The notes under the pieces were generated by a model. It made no database searches, was not told the DNA's origin, and saw nothing but the letters and a program-made list of their open reading frames with translations. Below are positions 22,101 through 33,663 of a stretch of 64,000 nucleotides of DNA, piece by piece (the stretch's first letter is position 1; every line of letters begins with the position of its first letter). The DNA comes from Silene latifolia. Lineage: Eukaryota > Streptophyta > Magnoliopsida > Caryophyllales > Caryophyllaceae. A program made the translations under genes and the position numbers. The stretch lies in assembly GCF_048544455.1 (NCBI RefSeq), contig NC_133534.1:33666217-33730216 (forward strand). The letters run 5' to 3'.

Positions 22101-23990
22101 CCAAGATTCGCAGCAGATGGCGACATGATGCCCGAGTTGTTTATACCTCCTTCAATTTTGAAGTCCGGTGAAATGGATAGCGACGTCTATTTGTTTCACC
22201 TGTTGGAGCATTACAAAGGGAACAAAACTGACTGTCCTTTAATTATAACTTCAGAAGATACCTTTACTTAACCTTGTGAACCGAGAGTTAGATTTGTCGG
22301 ACTGGAGTTAATTTTCGAAACACTGGGGCCGTTCGTGAACTTTGGAATAATTATAAGGACTTTTTGTTTTGCATTTATAGGTAAGTCAACTGAAACGCTA
22401 TGCATTGAAGTTATGCCTTCGAATTATGACCTCCGGTGACAACATGTTGAAAGCTACTGTCGAACGAAGTGCAGAAGAGTGGAATTGTGTGCCTATGTAT
22501 GACCCATTCCCTTGTTAATCATGTTTTGTGAATCTTAGATGTTATTATTGGTTTTATCTGTTGTTCTTAATTTCTGAATCGTGGGTCTTATTATGTGAAT
22601 CAAAGATCTTGATTTGTGAATCACAGGTCTTAAGCTGTCTTATTAATATTTGACAGGGGCTACCGGCGTCTACCTTATTTTGAAGACGACTTTGTGAAGT
22701 TTATTTGGCACCGCAAAGGAAGAGATACAGTCACACAGTAAGTATTTTTCCCCTTTACTTTTATTTTTTTGTGCTTTTCCCTTGCCCCTTTACTTTTATT
22801 TTTATTTTTATTTGGATAATTCTAGTAATGTTTCTTAATGTGCCTTACTACAACGAGGCTATGGTGTGTACTGAGTGGATGGAAGTCACACGAGCGGCTT
22901 TATCTACGCTTAGACCGCGTCGATGGGTTATGGATCAAGTAAGTAGACTACTATCAGCGTTCATTTCATTGTATTATCTGTAATCTTTTGTTTCATTCCT
23001 AATATTATTTTTTTAGGTGATTGATATGTTTGGGATTAGGACGACACTTCATCGACCAGATCTTCTGTACTTGCCATCGACTGTCATCGTGGTTAGCTTT
23101 GAACTTGTTTTAATATTCAAGTATCTTGATTATCCCAAATTGATATGGTTTGTAAAATCACCTTTTGTGGTATGTAGAATTGTACAAAGAAGAAAACCCT
23201 TGTATTTGGAATCAATATATCAAGGGGACATACAAACCGGTGAATGGTGCCACAATCCGAAAGGTCTGGTCCCTCAACAATATTTTTTTTTTTTTTTTTT
23301 GTGGCGGACATGTAGGGCTGTAAATTGGAGACTAATCTTTATTATATCAGGTTTTTATACCGCTGATCAAAGACAGACATTGGTGGGCTTGTATATGCGA
23401 TATGGAGAGTAAAACGAATTACATTCTCAACTCAAGCGCGAAAGTACAGTCTTATGATGTACATAATACAACCATAGACACGGTATTAATTATTTGCCTA
23501 ATCTAACCCTTGACAGTTTGTGAATCAGAGTATATAAAACATTTTTAGTGTACAATCAGTATTAACTCGAAACATTTTCAGGTGGCCAAATTATCTCCTA
23601 TTTTGGCAAGTAGTTCCCCGTCATATTATCCCATGCGGTTTCGCACTCTCACGTGGTTATAACTCTCAAAGTTCCTCAACAATCAAATAAGTAAGTTATT
23701 CCCTAATGTGTCCGCTTTACGGAAATTAAATATTGTTTACTAAACAGTTGAACACTATACTACATTCAGTTTTGATTGTGGAGCTCACGTGTTGAGGTAT
23801 TTGAGTATGTTGGACTATGAGCTCGGTGATTGGCAGAATCCAGACAATTATCAGGTAAGAAACAAGTTGAACAAAGATACGTACATGAAATCTGTATTTG
23901 AAACTGTGTTGTTCATTAATTTCATCTATAATTTCTTACAATTGCGAGAGAATGCCGATTTTGAAAGTCAGTAATGATGCAACTACTTTC
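19137..23990 (+). pseudogene. Ulp1/C48 SUMO-protease-like gene of the MULE
   Basis: A multi-exon gene for a Ulp1-type cysteine protease; the family removes SUMO-like modifiers. The start is ATG 19,137 (MKRPSQAVVQ). The long first exon carries a basic nuclear-signal-like stretch (KKRRVR), a conserved N-terminal region ending in YIYLDRFVYKSR, then an acidic low-complexity tail. Later exons include GYRRLPYFEDDFVKFIW (22,658-22,739) and VIDMFGIRTTLHRPDLLYLP (from 23,017). The catalytic His exon (23,351-23,482) reads VFIPLIKDRHWW, His codon 23,378. The Cys exon (23,770-23,854) reads FDCGAHVLRYL, Cys codon 23,777. The Asp position appears to be Asn (YILNSS, 23,429). Reading-frame slips near 20,610, 20,720, 21,000 and 23,640 make an intact protein unlikely. 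Exons end in GTAAGT/GTAAGA-type donors. Confidence 0.75.
21139..21183 (+). repeat. 15-bp coding tandem repeat (GTTGATGTCAATAAT)
   Basis: About three copies of gttgatgtcaataat in the linker of the Ulp1-like gene. They would encode VDVNN repeats. It is a local slippage product and keeps the frame. Confidence 0.8.
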
Positions 23991-26251
23991 ATGGGATGCA
24001 AATACTAGAACAGTACAGTCCGGTTCTTTAATAACTTTTGCATATCAAATCCCCATTCATTCATAGTATCCGCGATATTTTGAATAGTAGCGAGCCATGC
24101 TTGTCCGTGTATATATTTTGAAATATTTTACGTGTTTTTCGATATAGGAGTATAAGTAGCAAGATGTGCTTGTCTATGGTGGTGAGATGATGTGAAGCAG
24201 GGAGATCGTTCTTCAGTGTATGCTTCTCTGGTTGGGAATTTATTCTTCATGATTGTCTTTGTGAGCGTGTAGTAGAAACGGGACAGCATTTATTCTTTTC
24301 TTTGTGAGTTTTGGGTGTTATGCAGTGTATACTTACTTATCTCTGGTTGGTTCATCGGAGGCATTTGTCCCTTATGCGTGGAATTTAACTTGTGGTGGAT
24401 ACAATCAAGTATTATGTTAGTATAGTATTAGATGGTATATGCAGGATCTATCAAGTATTCTAGTGAATATGTTATTAGACATTTAGTTGGGTGCTAATCT
24501 GCTTATTTAGTAGATCTCCTTTTGTAATAGTTGATTTTAATCAATGGAATTGATTAGTCGCTTGAATTTGTGAAATTTGACGTGGATGATATTCGGAGGT
24601 GGATAATTGAGATACGAGGACGAGGATGGGGAGGAGGATGTTAATCATGGTTAATTAATGTTTCTGTAGTGATTAGTGGGAAGTTTTGATAAGTTATAGT
24701 AAGAGTTTGTGAGGTTGGTGGTTAGGAAAGGTGTTATATACAGTTGAATATAGGGTTAAGTTTGGAATTTTCTTGGCTTTTGTAACAAGGTAGGAGTATG
24801 ACTGTTTTTACCTGTTCTATTAAGGTGATGAAGGCTCCAGCCTAGAGGAATTCCTATTTTTCGGGTTATTTGGATTTGGTGGTTCTCGGTGTCTTTCACA
24901 CGAAAACATACATCACACCTGAAATCATTTACTCGTCCTCGTATCTCAATTTGACGTGGGAGAAAGGCTATTTTCCTGTTTCGTGACGATGTTTTACCTC
25001 TTGTATTCACAAAATAACGTCTACAATTCACAATAATTCATTTTATATAAGCCATATGATTTATAAAGCGTCTGATTCGCAAAATGAGACCTGAGATTCA
25101 CAAAAGAATGTCTGAGATTCAAAAAAGACGATATTCACAAAAGATGGATTCACAAAACAAGTCGACAAAATGAGACCTGAGATTTACAAAAGAATGTCTA
25201 AGATTCAAAAAAGATGATATTCACAAAAGATGGATTCACAAAACAAGTCGATTCACAATATTAGACCTCGGATTTATATATTGTCATTCACACGGTAAGA
25301 TTCATGAAATAACGTCTATAATTCACAATAATCCATTTTATATAAGCCAAGTAAGATATTTAAATTGTGTCATTCACAAAATAAGACCGTTTAGCCAGTC
25401 GACTGTTCCTTTCTAATAAGATTACGAATCTTCCTAATAATCGCGAAAATTAGACCCAGGATTCACAAATTAATACCAACAAATAAGATTTCCAGGTCTT
25501 TTGTATATATTAAGATTTAAGATTCATAAAACAACCTCTTACATTCACAAAAGAACCTCTCAGATTCACAAAATAAGATAAACAAATAAGATGTCCATAT
25601 TTTTGGAAACCAATAATATGTTGCCAAACTAAAAGACTGCTCCTTTCAAAATTGCCAGTGTCTTCTTCAATCATCATATCTATTTCTCAAGGCTTAAGAA
25701 GACTCTTTCCATCATTCTTCATCCTCATCCCCTTCCTCTTCTACCTCTTCGTCCGCTAGCTCTCCCTACGTAAAAGACAAAGCTGGAATTAGAAAGATGT
25801 TTACAAACATTAGATGTACAATAATAAAAGTGAGGATCATGCAAAATTGGGTGACACGGCGTGAATCACATTCATCTTATATAAGCCAACTGTTGTCATT
25901 TATGTTACAAAGTGAGGAATTATATTAGGTTACTACATACAATCGTTTCATTTCGTGATTCACAAATAAAGATATGTGATTCACATAATAAGACCCACGA
26001 TTCATATATTGTCTCCTACACAAAATTGGACCCAGGATTCACAAATTAAGACCTGGGATTCACAAAGCAACCAACCTCGGGATTCTCAAAATAAGATAAA
26101 AAGATGAGATGTCCAGATTTTTTAGGAAACCAATAATACGATCTAAGACTCACAAACCAAGGTCGAAACAAAACCACCTATTTTGAATGACATTAACCAA
26201 AATTAAACCATTTTTGCCACTCCAACAGATAAATAAAATACTTGATTAATA
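23991..26251. other. convergent spacer between Ulp1-like and transposase genes
   Basis: No gene is supported. The word attgagatacgaggacgag at about 24,607 is inverted at about 24,930, marking a small inverted repeat around the convergence point. From about 25,055 the sequence becomes an array of gattcacaaaa units spaced roughly 20-25 bp, in the orientation opposite to the array on the left. Both 3' ends of the two genes should lie here. Confidence 0.6.
25055..26160 (-). repeat. 21-bp-class array of GATTCACAAAA units
   Basis: Degenerate units such as gattcacaaaataagacc, gattcacaaaagaatgtct and gattcacaaaacaagtc follow each other every 20-25 bp or stand apart. A block of about 90 bp near 25,073-25,160 is repeated near 25,165-25,255. 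The same unit occurs with opposite orientation on the Ulp1-gene side. Confidence 0.85.
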
Positions 26252-29170
26252 TCAGATGTAGTTGCGTAGATGAATACAAACCTGATTCACTGGAGGACGG
26301 TCTGCAAAATCATATGGACAATTCCTTTTGTCCTGGTTACCCTTGCGCTTACAGTTAGCACACAACCTTTTTGCTTTTTCCGCCTTCTTGATTGCCTTAT
26401 TTTTCTTGCTCACCAACCGTTTACCACAGCCTTTGTTCCTAGACACATTAGGCGGTAAGATGTTGGTTTCTTCTGGAACCTTGCAGCCCAGTAGAAGCTC
26501 AATTTGTTGTTGTTTTGTCAACGGTTGAGTGTTTCCCTCTAGTTTTGTCCTGAATTCCTTGATTAACTTGGCAAACTCTCCCACATCCGACTCTTCTTTC
26601 CTTTTGAGCATACCAACAGTTAACTGAATCTCATACCACACCACAGACATTCCAATCTGTTTTGTACTGGTATTGTTGTATTTCTCTAACAGATTCCCAT
26701 TCCAATCATAAACGTCACTTTTGAGTGCATTCTTGCTCCACCTTTGCAAAATATATTTATCAGGTATGGCCTTAAACTTTCCCGAACAAACCCAAATGAT
26801 GTGACTCTATAAAATACCTCTCCTTTCAAACAGTTTACATGTGCACCTTACATCATTCGTGCTTCTACTGCACTCAACTGCAAATTTTAGTCCTTTCTTT
26901 GCATCCTCAACTAACGACACTTCAAAGTTCGTCACAGGATCTGGCGGAGTGTATCCAACCAAACTGCAGGTATTTATTGAAAGCTTCACCTGGTTTTGGA
27001 ACTCATAGAACATCGCATGGGTATAGCTTCTCACTGCTTGTGTCTCCCATTTTGACCCATACAGTGTTTCAGGGATTGAATTCGCATTCTCCTCTTCACG
27101 GAGCTTCAGCAGGTGCTTTTGGTGGTCAGTGGCGCTTTCATAGCGCACCAAGAACTCAGTTAATGTCCCGTATTTGTTTTCAAACCGCTTAAAGAAACTA
27201 TTAGCACTCTCTGACCTTTGTGTAGTTCGTAGTAAACCGCCCATTGGCACATTTATGAAATAAGCGGGTATCCATGTGTGTCTATCAGCGAACTTCCCAT
27301 TCAACCACGTATTGTCTTCCAAGGAGAAATCGTTCATGACTTTAAGCCACTTCTCTTCAAATTCCCCGGGCTCCAGGTCATCGTCCCATACAACACCGTT
27401 CAGACGGGTTAAAAAGTCGGTATCTCTACAAATTTTACTCCCAACCTTGTCGGTTATTTTCTTCATGATGTGCCACATGCAAAACCGATGTTTATTTGTT
27501 TTGAACTTAGCCGCAATGAACAAAATCAAATTATCGACCGTCACCATCATTTTATAATAACTAAATTCACGCAGTTTCACATAACAAAGTCATACGATGC
27601 ACTATTATGTAAATCTCAAGTCTTATCCTCAGATTCAGACTATAAATCATATACCTTATTTTGTGAATCCTATAGCTTATTTTGTAAATGCGGGGTTATT
27701 TTGTGAATCTCATGTCTTATCCTCGGATTCAGACTATATAAATTTTGTGCCTTATTCGCGATATAAGTACGTGAAACATATTTTTACCCCAGTTTCACAA
27801 ATTCATGATCTAGTTTCGCATAATAAGGACTACGATTCACATAAACAAAAAACCAATCAAATTATTACAACCATCATATTTTCCAGTGCCAACTAGAATC
27901 AACAAAACAGATGTAGGATTCACAATTTAATATGAAGTTTCACAAGTTAAGAGGTACGATTTGCAAATTTGAAACATACCAGGAATCGCTTTAATTATTC
28001 CCCGGGTCTTCGTCGGTGATGATGTAGTTATGCTCTTTCCCACCCATAGCTGCCTTTAAATCGGTCAAATACCCACATGAATGACTCATCGTTTTCATGT
28101 TCTATAAGCGCACATGCAAATGTGATTGACCTTTTATGATGGTCAATGCCCGTGAAAGGCGTGAAGGTCATGTTGTACTTGTTTGTACCATAAGTTGGGT
28201 CGTATGAAACTCCATCCCCAAACAGAGCATACGCTCTTTGCATGTCACAATCCGTCCAGAAAATCCTTGTCAATGCGTTCTTGGAATCTTTTTCATAAAC
28301 AAAGTGGAGCCCTTTTGTTTCAGCTAGGGTGTCTAAGCGTGATTTGAACATTTCCCCATCATGACTGTTCATTAGACACTTCATTTCCCTCTGAAAATTT
28401 TTGAATTGCTTGACTGTTGCCCCGACATTTTGAAAACCACCCAATTGTTGAGTGCATAGTTGGTGTGTTAAGCTAGGACCAACATTTGCTTTTGAATGGT
28501 TGACAATCATTTGCATATGAAATTCATTGATATTTTCAGCAAGTTTCTCAAATTCCTTATTTTTCACAACATCAAGCGGGTGATTGTGGCCCTCAATAAA
28601 CACGTCAACCATGTACTTGTTCTCATGGAACTTGAACTTTATCATTCTTTGGACAGCCCCACCTTCTAATCTTTGTTATTCTTGTGGTTGACCCTTTGTT
28701 GGAACTCTCTGCCTCTCCTCCACCTTTTTTCACCCTACGTTTAGGTGGTTTTTTCGGTTTGCTCTTTGTAACACCTATTTTGTTATTTCGATGCAACGGA
28801 TTCATCCGCCTTTTCGCAACACCAGTTAGGGCAGGTCGTCTTTTCTTCTTATTACTGACCTTCCCGATTGCAAACCATGCACTTTGTTCTGATAATATCA
28901 TCACGAAACCTTTTGCTTGAAGATTTCCTTGATTTAAACCCACAAGCAACAACGTACGTTTCATAAAACAAAGATCGCCGAGTCTAAGTCAATAAATGTT
29001 TTCCCAATCGTTGGTGTAAACTTTTCATCAATCCTATTTATCCATCGTTGCCGCCACTCGGTGTGTAAGTTATAAGAGTAGTAGGTGTGGAAATAGTTGG
29101 TCTTTGTAGGGCTTGTTAAAATAGTAGAGGTAGAAGCTTCACCGCAATTAACATTGGAATCAACAACTGA
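26252..29170 (-). pseudogene. FAR1-type MULE transposase gene
   Basis: The transposase of the giant MULE, related to FHY3/FAR1 regulators. In order on -: the FAR1 DNA-binding region near 29,030-28,560 (WINRIDEKFTPTIGKTFIDL, TKCMVCNREG in a neighbouring frame, MIKFKFHENKYMVDVFIEGH then NHPL); the MULE catalytic domain near 28,250-28,050 (VSYDPTYGTNKY and FTGIDHHKR, with acidic residues at the usual DDE places); HRFCMWHIMKK near 27,490; a SWIM-type zinc finger near 26,810-26,850 (RCTCKLFERRGIL); and a Cys tail, CANCKRKGNQDKRNC. An intron of about 0.4 kb separates 27,580 from about 27,980. Damage: frame slips near 28,950, 28,640, 28,050 and 28,000, and TAG at 26,807-26,809 exactly where the third SWIM zinc ligand should be. 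The frame is otherwise open from 27,580 to 26,252. Confidence 0.82.
27610..27755 (+). repeat. copy of the Ulp1-gene leader array inside the transposase intron
   Basis: The order tcagactataaatcatat, cttattttgtgaatcctata, ggggttattttgtgaatctc, cttatcctcggattcagact and atataaattttgtgccttat is the same as at about 18,757-18,880, with few changes. It is in + orientation, so it opposes the local array, and probably arose by duplicative transfer inside the element. Confidence 0.75.
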
Positions 29171-30030
29171 AAATTGTAGATTCACAAAATAAGCCAAAAG
29201 TGCAAGATAGGAGATTAACAAATAAAGTTCCACAATATTAGCATATAAGGTTCATAATCTCAGCCACAAACCAAGTTTCAGGATCTTATAGTCTATATTT
29301 CAATAAATAACCTACTAGATTCAAATAATTAGCTCTTATATTTACAAAATAAGCACTCTGATTCACAAAATAGACAATGTTAAACAATCTCTTACAAACC
29401 AAGCTTCATAATCTTATAGTCTATATTCACTAAATAACCTATCAAATTCACATAATTAGCTCTTATATTCACAAAATAAGCTATCTGATTCACAAAATAA
29501 GGAGAATAGCAAAACAATCTCAAAAAAATAACATCTCAAATTCATAAAAGATTGATGTTTCTTCGGTTCAATTAGTAAGTTTTGCCAAAAAGAGCAACAT
29601 AGAAGATTCACAAATCAAGTTTCACAATATTAGCATCTAAGTTCCTCTGTCACAAACCAAGTTTCGGGATATTAGTCTATATTTTCAAAATAACCTCTCA
29701 GATGCACAAAATTAGCTCCTAGATTCGCAAATAAACCTCTCGATTCACAAAACGGACCAAAATAACGTCTCAAATTCATAAAATAGGGACAAAACAGAAT
29801 ACTGTTGTAATAGCACTCTTATCGAGAGTTTTGTAGTATCGGGAGTTAGACCGCAACATCGGCAGGAACACTATAATAAGTAGGACGAAATTGATAAATT
29901 TTGATCAAATTCAGGATATTATAGCATACATTCACGAAATAACTTCTCAGATTTACAAAATTCACTCTTAGATTCACAAAATAACCTCACATATTCACAA
30001 AATCAGGATAATAGCGAAAAAAAGGAGATT
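29171..30030 (-). other. transposase-gene leader introns with motif array
   Basis: AT-rich, with many attcacaaaataa and gattcacaaaat units. It starts on - with a good acceptor (TTTTCAG near 29,172). No further coding exon is recognised except the first-exon copies listed separately. Confidence 0.55.
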
Positions 30031-30955
30031 ACCTGTTTCAACAGCAATATTATCACCAGTTACTGTAATGTCTGTAATCTCCATTGAAATTGAAGCTGCA
30101 ACGTCAATTTGAGCCTTATTAGCTCTTATATTAACAAATAAAGTTTCACAATAGTAATGTTTCAAATTAACAAAATAGTAGGAACACCATAATAAGTATG
30201 ACATCGACAACCATAGATAAGAAAGCATGCAATATTACTGATGCAAGACAATTAAAGCATTCAATGGTGCGGACTTGTGCAAACTTTTCAGAATTTGTCA
30301 TCTTATTTAGTTTTGTGTTTATCTTATTTTTATCAGATTCAATAAATAACTTATCAGATTCACATAATTAGCTCTTATATTCACAAAATAAGCACTCTAA
30401 TTCACAAAATAGACAATGTCAAACAATTTTCGCTTACACGATCCAAGTTTGGGATATTATAGACAATTTATATTTTCAGAATAACCTCTCAGATGCACAA
30501 AATTAGCTCCTAGATTCGCAAAATAACCTCTCAGATTCACAAAATCAGAACAAAATAACGTCTCAAATTCATAAAATAGGGACAAAACAGAATACCTGTT
30601 GTAATAGCACTATTATCGAGAGTCGAAGATTCGTAATCTCCATTGCGATTAGACCGCAACATCAGTGATAATACCATAATAAGTAGGGCGAAATTGATTA
30701 TTTTTGATCAAATTCAGGATATTATAGCCTACATTCACGAAATAACTTCTCAGATTTACGAAATAACTTCTTAGATTCACAATATAACCTCACATATTCA
30801 CAAAATCGAGAATAGAAAAAAAACGACTTCATAAAATAGCGAAAAAACGGAGATTACCTGTTTCTACAAAGAGTATTATCACTACATCGTAATGTCCGTA
30901 ATCTCCATTGAAATTAAAGCGCAACGTCAATTTGAGCCTTATTAATGAATGAATT
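29690..30955 (-). repeat. roughly 0.8-kb tandem duplication in the transposase leader
   Basis: Copy 1 (about 29,690-30,125) and copy 2 (about 30,475-30,950) share the same order of blocks: cacaaaattagctcctagat, gggacaaaacagaatac, gaccgcaacatc, caaattcaggatattatag and cgtcaatttgagccttatt. The offset is about 785-825 bp. Each copy carries two short ATG-bearing exon candidates. Confidence 0.8.
30034..30100 (-). other. candidate first coding exon of the transposase gene (best copy)
   Basis: On - this reads ATGGAGATTACAGACATTAC, continuing to GTTGAAACAG followed by GTAATCTCC, a consensus donor. It would encode MEITDITVTGDNIAVETG. Related ATGGAGATTAC...CAG/GT copies lie near 30,595-30,640 and 30,860-30,925, and a more decayed one near 29,815-29,865. 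Joining to the acceptor near 29,172 is an inference. Confidence 0.45.
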
Positions 30956-31565
30956 ATAATCAATTAATGAATGAATTAACAAAATCAACAAATTTTACAC
31001 CGCGACCGATTTAAATTGCTCAATTGCTCGATTTTGATCGAATTCAAACCCTAAACTAACGAAATACTTCAGTTTTGATCCTTATAAATTTACAAAACAG
31101 TTCGATTTTGTTCAAATTTGATCATTATATCATCAATTAATGAACGAAGTTAAGAAAATCAATTTTTCATCAAATAATATGAAATTACCTGGAAATTACC
31201 TCGAAATCTTCTAAGAAATCGATTAATTTGATGAATACGCCTCTTTGATTGTCAGAATTTGATTAATTTGATGAAATCGTCTCACAAATTTGATGATATC
31301 GCCTCTTTGAAATCGACGCCCAAATTTTGTGATTTTGTATAACGTGAAAACTCAGTAGTTTTGGAAGGAAAGAATTTGGGCCTTTTGTTTAGATTAGAGA
31401 GAATAAGGTATTTGGGCTTTTTTTTAGATTAGAGAGAGAAAGTGTTTTGGACCAAATGAAAAGTTTCTTGTTGACCCCCAATTTTCATCCTTATTTTTTC
31501 AAATTCCAACATTACAAAATCGGCCCATCCATGTATAATGCAAATCGGTCCAAGGTAGTAATTTG
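30956..31565 (-). other. right subterminal region of the MULE
   Basis: No ORF. On - it should be the 5' end of the transposase transcription unit; a GAG/GTAATTTCC donor-like site lies near 31,200. Repeated attgatgaa/aattgatta words give it a stuttering look. Confidence 0.45.
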
Positions 31566-32190
<625 letters not shown>

Positions 32191-32192
32191 TA

Positions 32193-32527
32193 CTCCCTCT
32201 CATCCACTCTTTTCTTCCCCTTTGAAGTGGGCACGAAGATTAAGGGTGGGGAGTATAATATTGATAAAGATATGAGTGGGGTTTGGTATTTGGAGAGATG
32301 TATGAATAATTAGGATTAAATATTAATAAAGGAGATGGGTGAGGTTTGGTTATTGGAGAGAGGTAGGAATAATTAGAATTAAATATTAATAAAGGATATG
32401 GTGGGGTTTGATGAGTGGGGAGAGGTAGGAGTATAATATTAATAAAAACTTTCCCTAAAAAGAAAGGCGAAGAAAACCTGAATAATCTGTTTAGGAAATA
32501 GGGAATAAAAGAGTGGATGAGAGGGAG
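32193..32527. mobile_element. Stowaway MITE (335 bp) with internal tandem units
   Basis: The ends are CTCCCTCTCATCCACTCTTTT and its complement, flanked by TA at 32,191-32,192 and 32,528-32,529, as in Tc1/mariner Stowaway MITEs. The middle holds three or four direct copies of a roughly 60-bp block (gtggggtttgg...ggagag...taaatattaataaa). No coding capacity. Confidence 0.88.
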
Positions 32528-32529
32528 TA

Positions 32530-33663
32530 GAATAGAATGGCCCATAGTATAATGCCCAAAATGAAAGCCCAATTAAGAGATAAAAATTTAGGCGGGAAAA
32601 AAGGTAAAATGGCCTATTCATTTAGTAAATAGGGGATTCATTCGTTTCACCAAATGCTAAAGTAATTTCACGAAATGTTTAGCAAATGCATTGTCCATCA
32701 TTTAACACTACCTAAATGTTACTTATACATCATTAATTTATGTACATGTAACACTTAGCAAATTGAATACCTTGTGTTGGATGTTTTAACCCAACAAATC
32801 CCCCTCCAACACAAGAGACCACCACCGAGGAATCAATCATTGGCCTTATGAAATTACCAGCTGCACACCCGAGTTAGTATTCGGTCCCCACCCCTAACTC
32901 AATATCGCGGTGAGATTTTCATCTATTACCAGGTCTATGTGAATATATGTAAGGATTCTAGCACAAATGCAGCTAAGCTATGCAAAACGTTGGACGAGCA
33001 TGGTATCTTGGTAATGCCAGATGACGACTACAAGTGCGTATATTCCTTTCTTTCACTTTAGTTCCTATTTCGGAAATCTTGATTTATCAAGGTAACATAT
33101 ATTCAGTAGACCTTTGTTGTGCATTCGTTGCACATTTTGGGTAAGCGGCTGCCTAAGAAGACGATGAACTGCATTTGATTCATGACTGCCTGTAAATCGT
33201 GCTTTTTATTTCTTTGAAGACAATCAACTACTAGTCGCGTTAAAGTATTCTGTGAACGATAAACCATTGTAGACTTTTCGTCACATTAGCGAATCTAATT
33301 ACAAAAGCTCGGCATAATAATAGAAACACCTGCTGATCTCCGCCAATGGTGGGCAAAAGGCGGTAAAATAGCCGCAATTTAATTTATGAGGTACAGAGTA
33401 ACTTTAGACGAAACGATATTAAATCGCTAATTCGTCTCATCTAAAAATTTATTTCAGATCTCTAAACTTGTTTGTTCCTCCACATTAACTTCCTATACAG
33501 GAGCAGCACATACATACTTGACCTCCAACGGATCAAAAATGTCGCAGAATACAGTGGCGGAGCCAGCATTGAAAAATTTCAAATGAGGTAAACGGATAAT
33601 TAATTAATATGACAAATATGTTTAAAAATAATGGTAATCAAGTAAAAAATACTGCGTAAAAAG
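32530..33663. other. 3' spacer of F-box copy 1
   Basis: No gene recognised. Near 32,775-32,815, cttgtgttgga and tccaacacaag form a small inverted pair around acccaacaaatcc, resembling decayed LTR sequence. Sequence near 33,345-33,430 (atggtgggcaaaaggc, atttatgaggtac, ttaaatcgctaatt) recurs near 53,040-53,115 behind F-box copy 4, showing that 3' flanks were duplicated with the genes. Confidence 0.55.
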
